Positions 1 to 8,255 of a stretch of 64,000 bases of DNA are shown piece after piece (the first letter of the stretch is position 1; every line of letters starts with the position of its first letter). Below the pieces are notes generated by a model that made no database searches, was not told the DNA's origin, and saw only the letters and a list, made by a program, of their open reading frames with translations. The position numbers and the translations under genes are program-made. Source of the DNA: Cupriavidus sp. U2 (lineage in GTDB: Bacteria > Pseudomonadota > Gammaproteobacteria > Burkholderiales > Burkholderiaceae); contig NZ_RCOG02000024.1 of NCBI RefSeq assembly GCF_009663685.2, forward strand, positions 62,001 through 126,000, written 5' to 3'.

Positions 1-769
1 GGAACAGCGCCAGCGCCGGCACCACCGATACGCCCAGGCCCGCCTGAACCAGCGCGGCCACCGTGGCCAGGTGCTCCACCTCCATCACCCCGTGCAGCTT
101 CAGCGGATGCATGGCGGCGTCCAGGTGCTGCCGCACACTGCTGGTCCGCGACAGCTGGATGAACGGCAGCCCGGCCAGCGACTGTGGGGCGATGCGCCGC
201 CTCGTGGCCAGTGGATGGTCGGCGGGGCACACCAGGTGGAAGGTGTCATGGACCAGCGATTCCACGCGCAGGTCGGCGTCCTGCGCCGGGGCGGGGGCCA
301 GCGCGAAGTCGGCCTGCCCGCGTCGCACCATGTCGATGCAGCCATCGGCCAGCTGGTCGTACAGCTCCAGCGAGATGCCCGGATAGCGCCGATGAAAGTC
401 CGCCAGCAGCGGCGGCAGGTCGCCGCCCGCCAGCGAGGGCAGCGCGGCAATGGCCACGCGCCCCTTGCGGCGTTCCGCGTGGTCGCGCAGGTCTTCGAAC
501 GCGCTCTCGAAATCGGCCAGCAGGCGGCGCGCCACTTCCTCGAACCGCTTGCCGTCGGCACTGAGGTCCACGTGCCGCGTGGTGCGCTCGAACAGCCGGC
601 TCCCGGCCTGGTCTTCCAGCGTCTGAATCAGTGTGCTGAAGGCAGATTGCGACAGGTGGCAGGCCTGAGCCGCCCGGGTGAAATTGCGATGCGTGGCCAG
701 CGCCACGAAGGCGCGCAGGTGCTTGACCGAGAGATTCGACAGCATGGCGGGATAGTGCGGCGGATTCAT
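1..769 (-). CDS. LysR-family transcriptional regulator (C-terminus cut by window edge)
   Basis: The reading frame runs open to the left edge, so only about 256 N-terminal residues are present. The N-terminus carries the usual LysR winged helix-turn-helix (LRAFVALATHRNFTRAAQA, then an LSQSAFS-type recognition helix), followed by the start of the effector-binding fold. Two in-frame ATGs are possible, at 769 and 745; the second, giving MLSNLSVKHLRAF, starts close to where LysR proteins normally begin and may be the real one. It is divergent from the atuA-like operon and probably regulates it. The effector is unknown. Confidence 0.9.
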   Translation of the reverse strand, partial: MNPPHYPAMLSNLSVKHLRAFVALATHRNFTRAAQACHLSQSAFSTLIQTLEDQAGSRLFERTTRHVDLSADGKRFEEVARRLLADFESAFEDLRDHAERRKGRVAIAALPSLAGGDLPPLLADFHRRYPGISLELYDQLADGCIDMVRRGQADFALAPAPAQDADLRVESLVHDTFHLVCPADHPLATRRRIAPQSLAGLPFIQLSRTSSVRQHLDAAMHPLKLHGVMEVEHLATVAALVQAGLGVSVVPALALF

Positions 770-917
770 CCAGGAAGTCGATAGATTAATCCAAATAATC
801 CGTTTTCGCGTGGCAGAACCCGGCCCTAGAATGAGACCGCTGCCAACCCGGCCACCGTGGTCGGTCTGGCCAGCACCCATTGCCGAAGAGTCATTTCTCC
901 AGACGTTGCCAACGCCC

Positions 918-2282
918 ATGACTGCTCCCCTGCTGATCGGGTCCGGGGCCGGATTCTCCGGCGACCGTACCGACGCCGCCCTGCCGGTGGTGCGTACGCT
1001 GATCGCCGCCGGCGGGCCGGCGGCGCTGATTTTCGAAACGCTGGCCGAGCGCACGCTGGCACTGGCGCAACTGGCTCGCCGCGACAACCCCGAGCACGGC
1101 TACGAGCCGCTGCTGGACCACCTGCTGACGCCCGTGCTGGGCCTTTGCCTGGCCAACCGCATCCCGATCATCGGCAATTTCGGGGCCGCCAATCCGCGCG
1201 CCGCCGCGCGCCGCATCCTGGCGCTGGCTGCCGAACTGGGCCTGGCCGCCCCGCGCGTGGCGGTGGTGGAGGGCGACGACCTGTCGCATGACGCCGGCCG
1301 CGCCATGCTGCGCGGCATCGTCGGCGATGCATTTCCCGAAGCGCGCTTCGTTTGCGCCAACGCCTATATCGGCGCCCAGGGCATTGCCGACGCGCTGCGC
1401 GACGGCGCGCAGGTGGTGGTTTGCGGCCGCGTGGCAGACCCGGCTTTGGCCGTGGGCCCGGCAATGGCCCATTTCGGCTGGGCCTGGGACGACTGGACCC
1501 GCCTGGCCGCCGCCACCATGGCCGGCCATCTGCTGGAGTGCGGCGCGCAAGTCAGTGGCGGCTACTTTGCCGACCCCGGCATGAAGGATGTGCCCGACGT
1601 CCACGACGTGGGCTTCCCGATTGCCCGGCTCGACGCCGACGGCGGCATCGAGATCTTCAAGGCGGCCAACACCGGCGGCTGCGTGGACCTGCGCACGGTC
1701 AAGGAACAACTACTGTACGAAGTGCATGACCCGTGTGCCTACCTGACGCCCGACGTGGTGGCCGATATCGGCCAGGTCACCGTCGAGCAGATCGGCCCCG
1801 ATCGCGTGGCCGTGCGCAATATCCGCGGCCATGCGCGGCCGGCGGAACTGAAGGCCAATCTGTTTCACCTGGGCGGCTGGTTTGCCGAAGGCGAGATTTC
1901 CTACGCGGGCCCCAATGCCGCCGCCCGGGCGCGCCTGGCCGCCGACATCGTGCGCAAGCGCATGCAGGGGCTGGGGTTCGACGTGCCGATCCGCTTCGAC
2001 CTGATCGGCGTGCTGAGCGTGTTTGGCGACGATGCCGGCACCATGCTGGCCGCGCCACAGCCTGGCGAGGCCGAAGCCCGCGACGTGCGCATGCGCGCTG
2101 CGCTGGCGCACGAGGACAAGGCCGTGGCGCAGGCGCTGCTGCGCGAAGTCAACGCGCTCTATACCTGCGGACCGGCCGGCGGTGGCGGCGTACGCACCGC
2201 GCTACGGACGCGCCTGAACGCCACGTCCTGCCTGGTACCGCGGCAGGCCGTGGCGGCGTCCCATTCGTTCGTGACTGCCTGA
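918..2282 (+). CDS. AtuA-family (DUF1446) acyclic terpene utilization-like protein
   Basis: 454 residues from the ATG at 918. The open frame extends upstream to 810, but the family begins near LLIGSGAGFSGDRTDAA, so I chose the internal start. AtuA proteins belong to the DUF1446 family named from the acyclic terpene (citronellol/geraniol) pathway of Pseudomonas, where the biochemical role is unclear. Family-like blocks seen are GNFGAANPRAAARRI, VCGRVADPALAVGPAMAHFGW and GGYFADPG. It is followed 12 bp downstream by a small AtuA-like partner and then a Bug transporter protein. The neighbours suggest uptake and breakdown of an organic acid or ester rather than necessarily a terpene. Confidence 0.85.
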   Translation: MTAPLLIGSGAGFSGDRTDAALPVVRTLIAAGGPAALIFETLAERTLALAQLARRDNPEHGYEPLLDHLLTPVLGLCLANRIPIIGNFGAANPRAAARRILALAAELGLAAPRVAVVEGDDLSHDAGRAMLRGIVGDAFPEARFVCANAYIGAQGIADALRDGAQVVVCGRVADPALAVGPAMAHFGWAWDDWTRLAAATMAGHLLECGAQVSGGYFADPGMKDVPDVHDVGFPIARLDADGGIEIFKAANTGGCVDLRTVKEQLLYEVHDPCAYLTPDVVADIGQVTVEQIGPDRVAVRNIRGHARPAELKANLFHLGGWFAEGEISYAGPNAAARARLAADIVRKRMQGLGFDVPIRFDLIGVLSVFGDDAGTMLAAPQPGEAEARDVRMRAALAHEDKAVAQALLREVNALYTCGPAGGGGVRTALRTRLNATSCLVPRQAVAASHSFVTA

Positions 2283-2294
2283 CCGGAGCCCGCC

Positions 2295-2645
2295 ATGACC
2301 GCAACCCATCAAGCGCCGCTCTACCAGTTCGCCCATGGCCGTACCGGCGACAAGGGCGACCGTTCCAACATCAGCGTGATTGCCTACGACGCACGCGATT
2401 TTGACCATCTGGTGGCCCATGTCACCGAAGACGCCGTGCGCGCGCTGTTCGCCGCGCGCCAGCCCCGGGCCGTGAAGCGCCACGTCGTGCCGTCCATCCA
2501 GGCCATGAACTTCGTGATCGACGGCGTGCTGGACGGCGGCGTCAACGATGCACTGAATCTTGATACCCACGGCAAGGCGCTGGCGTTTCTGCTGCTGGGT
2601 TTGCCGATCCCCTTGCCGCCGCGGCTCGCCGGCGGCGCCGCATGA
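2295..2645 (+). CDS. Small AtuA-associated ferredoxin-fold-like protein
   Basis: 116 residues with a good GGAG ribosome site just upstream. It has the family's opening blocks (QFAHGRTGDKGDRSNISVIAY) and ends in a region that closes with HGKALAFLLLGLPIPLP. In many bacteria this domain forms the C-terminus of a longer AtuA/DUF1446 protein; here it is a separate gene, so the two products probably work as a complex. The stop overlaps an upstream in-frame ATG of the Bug gene, which fits one transcript. The biochemical role is unknown. Confidence 0.8.
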   Translation: MTATHQAPLYQFAHGRTGDKGDRSNISVIAYDARDFDHLVAHVTEDAVRALFAARQPRAVKRHVVPSIQAMNFVIDGVLDGGVNDALNLDTHGKALAFLLLGLPIPLPPRLAGGAA

Positions 2646-2689
2646 GTGCCGAGCCGTCCCATATGTCAAAACGATTCGAGGAGACACAG

Positions 2690-3670
2690 ATGTACGGAAT
2701 TCGCAGGCCGCAGGCCGTTGCCGCCGCTATCGCCACGTTCGCGTGCCTGGCCTTGCCCGCTGGCAGCGCATGGGCGGACTTCCCGGACAAGCCGATCCGC
2801 TTTGTCGTGCCGTTCGCGGCCGGCAGCGCCACCGACCAGCTTGCACGGGCCATCGGACAGGCCATGACGGTGGACAGCAAGGCCACCGTCGTGGTGGACA
2901 ACAAGCCCGGCGCGAACGGCTTCATTGCCGCCTCCGACGTGGCCAAGGCCGCGCCGGACGGCTACACGGTACTGATCACCACCAACACGACCCACGCCGC
3001 CAACGAGCACCTGTTCAAGAAGCTGCCTTATGACCCGGTGAAGGACTACGCGCCGGTGTCGGCGCTGGGCCGCGGCGGCCAGATCATGGTCGTGAACCCG
3101 CAGGTGCCGGCCAAGACGGTCGGCGAGTTTATCGCGCTGGCCAGGAAGGAACCGGGCAAGCTGAGCTTCGGCAGCGGCAGTTCGTCGTCGCGCATCGCCG
3201 GAGAGCTGTTCCAGCAGATGGCCCATGTGCAACTGCTGCACGTACCGTACAAGAGCAATCCGCTGGCCATCACCGACCTGCTGGGCAACCAGATCCAGAT
3301 GATGATCACGGACACCGCCACCGGCCTGCCGCAGGTCAAGACCGGCAAGCTGCGCGCGCTGGGCGTGTCGGGCAAGGCCCGCTCGCCGCTGGCGCCGGAC
3401 GTGCCCACCATCGACGAAGCCGGCGTGAAGGGCTATGAGATGAGCTACTGGTTCGCCGCCTATGCCCCGGCCGGCACGCCGCCCGCAGTGGTCACGAAGC
3501 TGAACCAGATGCTGGTCAAGGCCGCCAAGAGCGATACGGCATCGAACTTCTACAAGTCGACCGGCACCGAAGTGTTCACCAGCACGCCGGCCGAACTGGC
3601 CAAGTTCCAGACCCAGGAATCGGACAAGTGGGGCCGCATCATCAAGGCCGCCAACATCCAGCCCGAATAA
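2690..3670 (+). CDS. Bug-type tripartite tricarboxylate transporter substrate-binding protein
   Basis: 326 residues. The start at 2690 has GAGGAG upstream; an in-frame ATG at 2642 would add 16 residues before the signal peptide. A cleavable Sec signal (about residues 1-28, ending GSAWA-D) is followed by the Bug core: FPDKPIRFVVPFAAGSATD, a PGANGFIAA loop and VPTIDEAGVKGYE. Bug proteins are periplasmic receptors that bind carboxylates with two water-bridging loops. No TctA/TctB membrane genes are nearby, as is usual for the expanded Bug families of Burkholderiales. It is co-oriented with the atuA pair and likely senses or delivers that pathway's substrate. Confidence 0.93.
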   Translation: MYGIRRPQAVAAAIATFACLALPAGSAWADFPDKPIRFVVPFAAGSATDQLARAIGQAMTVDSKATVVVDNKPGANGFIAASDVAKAAPDGYTVLITTNTTHAANEHLFKKLPYDPVKDYAPVSALGRGGQIMVVNPQVPAKTVGEFIALARKEPGKLSFGSGSSSSRIAGELFQQMAHVQLLHVPYKSNPLAITDLLGNQIQMMITDTATGLPQVKTGKLRALGVSGKARSPLAPDVPTIDEAGVKGYEMSYWFAAYAPAGTPPAVVTKLNQMLVKAAKSDTASNFYKSTGTEVFTSTPAELAKFQTQESDKWGRIIKAANIQPE

Positions 3671-4209
3671 GCCCGAAGCCCCCTTCCTCCCGCGCTCCTT
3701 TCGTCCCTGCCGCCCAGGCGGACGAAGGGACCGGGACGGCCACGCAGGCCGGCCCAGCCAGCCTGCCCTTACACCTGCCTCACCCCGCCCGCACCTTGAT
3801 ACAGCGGTCCCGCCTTCGCAGAAACGGGTACGCCTGTCGCAAGATCGTTGCACTCCGTTGTCCCCGCACATCACCGAAATCAGAGTTAAGAAAGTCTCAT
3901 ATCAGGCACATCCGATATTCGTTTCTGGCGCTTCGGCGAAATCGTCTTCCTCACTCCCTTGACCGGCGCGGCATTCCGGGCGGCGGGATTGCAGGCGTAA
4001 CAGATTTGTGATCGGAAAGGTAAAGCGCCTAGGCAAGAAGGGGGGTATCCATCACTTCCATTCATGGTTTACCCTGCGAGCCGTTTTTGGATGCTTACAT
4101 CCGGTTACAAGCGGCGTTGCGTGCGGTTGGCAGATTATCGGGTCATGAACGTCCGGAATTGCACGGCATGATGCAAGAAGCCGCGTCCACGCCGGAGCCA
4201 CGGGTCACG
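3671..4209. other. Intergenic region upstream of the fhaB-like remnant
   Basis: This 539-bp gap lies between the Bug gene and the two-partner-secretion remnant. I see one copy of the 17-bp dispersed motif at 3817-3833 and a locally AT-richer stretch from about 3880 to 3930. TTCGTCC and GGACGAA arms near 3704-3728 could form a hairpin, but it has no T-tract. No convincing gene is visible. Confidence 0.5.
3817..3833 (+). repeat. 17-bp dispersed intergenic motif, copy 1
   Basis: The sequence CGCAGAAACGGGTACGC occurs here and, exactly or as its exact reverse complement, at 16066-16082, 16257-16273 and 48700-48716. All four copies lie between genes. Function unknown. Confidence 0.75.
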
Positions 4210-5831
4210 ATGAATCGGCTTTGTTATCGCATTGTTTTCAACCGCCCACGCGCCATGCTGATGGCCGTAGCGGAGACGGCTTCGGGTCATGCAGGCGGCA
4301 AGCCGAGCGGACAGCGCGGCAGCACGCGCCATGCGCTGCCCGAGGTGGCATGGCTCGGCGTGCCGGCGATCCAGCTGGCCGTCTGGGCCTGCATGGGGCT
4401 GCCGATGGTGGCCGGCGCCCAGATCGTGGCCGACCCGAATGCCGGCGCCAATCGTCCCACGGTGATCCACACGCCGAATGGGCTGCCGCAGGTCAGGCGC
4501 TCCGACAACTGACCGGCCAGACGATCCAGCAGGCGGCTCCGATCATCTACAACCAGGTGGGCAATGCGCTCAAGGACCGGCCGGAATACGTGAAGGTCGC
4601 CGTCCACGGACTCGTTGGCGGGTTGGTCAGCAAGGCCCTGGGCGGAGACTTCGGAACGGGCGCGGCCGGGGTGGCCGCAGCGACTGCAGCGGTTGCGATG
4701 CTGGACGAGAACCTCGGTAGTCTCGGCGTTGATCCGGCTACGAAGGACAAGCTGTTGCAGTCGGTGGGTACGGCTGTGGCCGGTGCGATTGGAGGTAATG
4801 CGGCGGCGGGGACGGCTGGGATGGCGGATGCCTACAACCGGCAACTGCACCCGGATGAGCGCAAGTGGGCGAAGGATAATGCCAAGGCTTTCGCAGAGTA
4901 TTACGAGCGAGAAACGGGCAAGACCATCAGTGATGAAGACGCCTACCAACGGCTCCTTTCCGCTGGATACGCGAACGTAGACAAATTCGCTTCCGACACG
5001 GGCACAAGTGATCGTGATGCTAAGCGATTCATCTCATCTAACGCACCGAGCAATCTTTTCAATAAGGACGAGATGTGGGACAAGCCTCTTGCTGGCGGTA
5101 ATGCGAATGGCTCCTTGACCCCAGAGCAACAGGCTCGATTTGGCACAAAGACACCAGGAGAGTTCGCGAGTCGCGCAGTGACAAAAGCTCTGGACTACGT
5201 TGGCCAGCCGTGCAAATTGGATTGTGGCGATAAGTTCGGCGCTATTGCGAATGCTATCGACTCTCTGCAAAAGGCATCCGTTCTCTATCAGGACGATGTT
5301 GGCAGTGTCGAAATCATCAACAAACAGATCGCGCAGCTTGTTTCGGGAATTACTCAGGACGAAATCGTTCGTGGTGCCGCTTCGTCAATAAGTGAGACTG
5401 ACAAGGCAATCGCAACGTTGCTTTTTGGCGCGCCGTCGAAATTGTTGGTCGGCTCAGCAGTTTCGGAGACGTTGAGCCGTGCATCTATGGTTCAGCAAAT
5501 CAGCGAGATTAGAAGCAGGTTGCCATCCGCAGCACGAAAAGGCGGCAATATGGGCTTTGCCAAGATCGACATTGATGGCGTGCCGACAACTATGGCCGCG
5601 TCGAGTCGTATTGATAATCCCTCGTCAGACCAAAGGATGTTAGGGCTTGTCGGACGAGTAGTAGCTTCCGAAGCTAAGATTTTGAATAACATTGCCACCC
5701 TTCTTGGTGCCAATGTGAAGGCATCTGGAACGATTAATTTATTAACTGAACGAGCCCCTTGTGGGAGCTGCTCTGATGTTATCAAGATGTATCGTTTTGC
5801 GGCGTCGTTGAGGTTTCCAAATGAAAGATAG
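4210..5831 (+). pseudogene. Internally deleted FhaB/CdiA-like exoprotein with C-terminal deaminase-like toxin
   Basis: The first part (4210-4512) is a two-partner-secretion N-terminus: an extended signal peptide region (MNRLCYRIVFNRPRAMLMAV), a hydrophobic core ending GAQIVADPNAG, and the first residues of the TPS domain (PTVIHTPNGLPQV). It then runs out of frame into a stop at 4510-4512. From 4494 the other frame reads as the far C-terminus of such proteins: QALRQLTGQTIQQAAP, a Gly/Ala-rich pretoxin segment (GGDFGTGAAGVAAATAAVAML), NRQLHPDERKWAKDNA, then a lower-GC toxin part. The toxin ends with SEAKIL (Glu codon at 5670) and TERAPCGSC (Cys codons at 5760 and 5769), the Glu and PCxxC signature of zinc nucleoside/nucleic-acid deaminases. 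The kilobases of filamentous repeats expected between are missing. No outer-membrane TpsB partner is in the window. The toxin part could still be expressed from an internal start. Confidence 0.82.
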
Positions 5832-6174
5832 AACAAAGTACCGTGAAATGAAGGGTTGGCTTCTCGATTGTTGTTATGATTATTGTCGAGCAAAATTATT
5901 TCATGGCCGTGATTGGATGGAAGGTGAGTACGAGTATGCGTTCGCGTATGACGAGTTCAAGGATTCGTTTTCCATTGTCATTGAAAAAATAATGCTGGAA
6001 GTTTTGACTCTAATACTGTCCGGTGGTCGTGGAATAGGTGTTAGTTATCACCGAGATATTTTGGAAAAATTGATAGAATCTTGTGATCTCGGGGCGGAAA
6101 TTGAGGGTCTTTCGGACGAGGAACGGCATGAGTTTGAAGAAGATTTGCGGATTTTGGGCTATGGACGACGTTGA
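5821..6174 (+). CDS. Putative immunity protein for the deaminase-like toxin
   Basis: 117 residues, overlapping the end of the toxin frame by 11 bp, the usual layout of cdiA-cdiI or polymorphic toxin-immunity pairs. Base composition is clearly more AT-rich than the flanking genes (runs such as ATTATTTC, AAAAAATAATG), as is common for immunity genes acquired with a toxin module. The product is acidic, without signal peptide or membrane segment (WLLDCCYDYCRAKLFHGRDW at the front, SDEERHEFEEDLRILGYG at the end), so it should be cytoplasmic. I do not recognise the family; the immunity role is inferred from position and composition. Confidence 0.7.
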   Translation: MKDRTKYREMKGWLLDCCYDYCRAKLFHGRDWMEGEYEYAFAYDEFKDSFSIVIEKIMLEVLTLILSGGRGIGVSYHRDILEKLIESCDLGAEIEGLSDEERHEFEEDLRILGYGRR

Positions 6175-6298
6175 GCCTCGATAAGCTGTCGCATGTTTTC
6201 CTTTCCGGGGGTAGGGTCTTGCGGTCTAGGTGCCGGCGACATGCCAATGGTGCAAAGCCGATTACTCCCTTTGGACAATATAACAAGTCGTACTTAAC

Positions 6299-6909
6299 AT
6301 GAAGTTTCCCCTTTTCGCAGCCCTATCCTTCTCTAGCGCCACCGCCATGGCGGCCACGCAAGCCGTCGTCCTGGAAACCCCGGTAACCTACGCTCCCGGC
6401 TCCGAGGTCGTCCAGCAGGTCAAAAACGAATGCCATATCGAAGACATGCTGGCCACCCGGGTGGGAGACGTCCTCCGCAAGCGCAACAAAGGCGGCCCCG
6501 GCACGGTAGCGGCGGGCGCCGATACCAGCGGGTCGCAAGTTCTAAGGCTTCAGATTCCCATGTGCTCGGCATTGGCGGCGGTGCGTGGACGGGTCCGAAG
6601 GCCATCACCGTCAATGCCGAGTTGCTCGAGGATGGCAAGCTCGTCCGGAATACGAAGGTAAATCGTTGGTCTATCGGCGGATTCTGGGGCGCGTTCAAGG
6701 GAACTTGCTCGATCCTGGATCGCAGCGCCATCGTGATTGCCAAGGATATGGCCCGGTGGGTGCGTGACCCGTCCTATGTCGTAAAGGACGAGGGCCCGCC
6801 GAAGGATGCGTCGTCGGCAGAGGCTGTAGCCGCCGAACCGGTGACCGCACCACTGCATGCACCCGCAGCCGAGTCGGCAGTCGAGCCCGCGCCCGCAACG
6901 GTCGAGTAA
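6299..6909 (+). pseudogene. Frameshifted small exported protein of unknown function
   Basis: Two overlapping frames together make one plausible protein of about 203 residues. Frame one (from 6299) gives a signal peptide (MKFPLFAALSFSSATAMAA) and CHIEDMLATRVGDVLRKRNKGG up to about 6540. The other frame carries on with SHVLGIGGGAWTGPKAITVNAELLEDGKLV through WSIGGFWGAFKGTC to the stop at 6909, with an Ala/Pro/Glu-rich tail. A one-base loss (or two-base gain) near 6540-6556 would explain the break; a sequencing error is equally possible. I do not recognise the family. Confidence 0.6.
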
Positions 6910-7134
6910 CACCAACCCAGATGATTCCCGGTGCCTCGGCGGGTGCGAACGCCCCGTCTGGCCCGTGTTACGCCGATGTCTTTCAAACGGTCTCACATTG
7001 CTGCTGCCGGTCACTCGCGGTCGGCCTCAGCCGTCCAGCATTCCAACAGACCTCTCTCACTTAGCCTTCGATTTCCCAACCCAGGGCAGCACAGACTGCC
7101 CGCTCTCTCAATGCCCGCAAGGGGTCAACTATCC

Positions 7135-7950
7135 ATGAAGAAGACGCTCGCATTTACGCTGTTGGCATCCGCCGCCGTCATCGCCGCCTGTGGCGGCTCG
7201 GACGGGGAAGGCACGAACAGCGCCGGCACCAACGGCGCCACCGCCGGTTCCACTGCAAACACGATGGCGCCGCTCGATGCGACTTGCCTGACGCCGATGG
7301 GGGATGGCAAGAAGATGACCGTGTCGGCGAATGCCGGTCCGGTGACGGAGGTCGTGACGTTCGAAGGCAAGCACATCGGCCAGACCACGTTCGATGGCAA
7401 GCGCCTCGATACCATCGACGTTCAGGCCAGCGGCACGCTGTTCCACGCCGTATCGTCCAACTTTCGCATCTATCTGGATCCGGAAACCGTGCTGTTCCCG
7501 CTCGGCGTGACCGAGTTCGGGCACCGTGGCTATCCTGATGGGCCTTGGGTCAAGTATCGGCGCTTTACTTATGAGGATGCTGCGGGCAAGCCGGCCAGGC
7601 TGTCGCTGCTGGGCATGCAGCCCAACGAGACGCGCACCGTGACCATGGCGGAGGAGCGGGAGTCCGCGTTGGCCACCGATCCGCAGCCGGCGTTTACCCA
7701 TGGCGTTTATCGGAAGGCCCAGTTGACGGTGCAATACATTGGACGCGAAGACGTGGCCGCGATGGGCAAGTCCTACGCCAACACGTGCAAGGTCAAGATC
7801 CGGTTTGACCGTGAGCCGGGGAGCTACTTTCCCAACCTTGAGGCGACTGTCTGGCTGGCGCCCGGCCTCGGCCCGGTCAAGCTGAGCGGCTTGCCGCTGC
7901 TGCGCGTGGACACCTTGTCGGCCGAGACGTCGGGCATCGTGGCCAACTGA
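7135..7950 (+). CDS. Putative lipoprotein of unknown function
   Basis: 271 residues. The start at 7135 has AAGGGG upstream and gives a type II signal peptide (MKKTLAFTLLASAAVIAACGG) with lipobox IAAC, so Cys19 should be lipidated. A Gly/Ser/Thr-rich linker follows, then a folded part with two further cysteines (DATCLTPMGDGKKM near the front and YANTCKVKIRF near the end) that could pair. An upstream open frame to 6931 lacks a signal peptide and I rejected it. No family recognised. Confidence 0.8.
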   Translation: MKKTLAFTLLASAAVIAACGGSDGEGTNSAGTNGATAGSTANTMAPLDATCLTPMGDGKKMTVSANAGPVTEVVTFEGKHIGQTTFDGKRLDTIDVQASGTLFHAVSSNFRIYLDPETVLFPLGVTEFGHRGYPDGPWVKYRRFTYEDAAGKPARLSLLGMQPNETRTVTMAEERESALATDPQPAFTHGVYRKAQLTVQYIGREDVAAMGKSYANTCKVKIRFDREPGSYFPNLEATVWLAPGLGPVKLSGLPLLRVDTLSAETSGIVAN

Positions 7951-8255
7951 TCGGCCGTGCATTGCCCCCGGGCGATGCCCCAAGCAAAAACACCCGAGCC
8001 CTGCCTCCAGGCGCTGGGGTGTTCGCCTTGGCCTTCTGAGCGCCCGGCACTTGGCGCAGCGGCTAAGCCAGCTTGCGCCGGCCGGAACGTCAAGCGTGCA
8101 GCAGTTCGGCATGTGAGTCGTATGCGGCACATATCCGCGCTACAGACGATGAACCAGGACTGACGTACCCGTGACAGCCTGCCGCCCCGACATCCCCGGA
8201 TTTTTCTTGGCGATTCGCCTAGAGTGATCGGAGCGGGGCAAACGGAGGGCGGCCA
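7951..8255. other. Intergenic region, weak hairpin only
   Basis: A 7-bp inverted repeat (AACACCC at about 7988 with GGGTGTT at about 8018) lies 40-75 bp after the lipoprotein stop and may help termination, but it has no clean T-tract. Nothing else is recognisable. Confidence 0.35.

Noticed and set aside
3704..3728. Hairpin after the first Bug gene as a terminator
   Set aside because: The seven-pair stem lacks a T-tract on either strand.
4221..4493. Start of the long frame at 4221 as the true start of the toxin protein
   Set aside because: The residues before 4494 are the wrong-frame reading of the TPS signal region; real coding in this frame begins at the junction.
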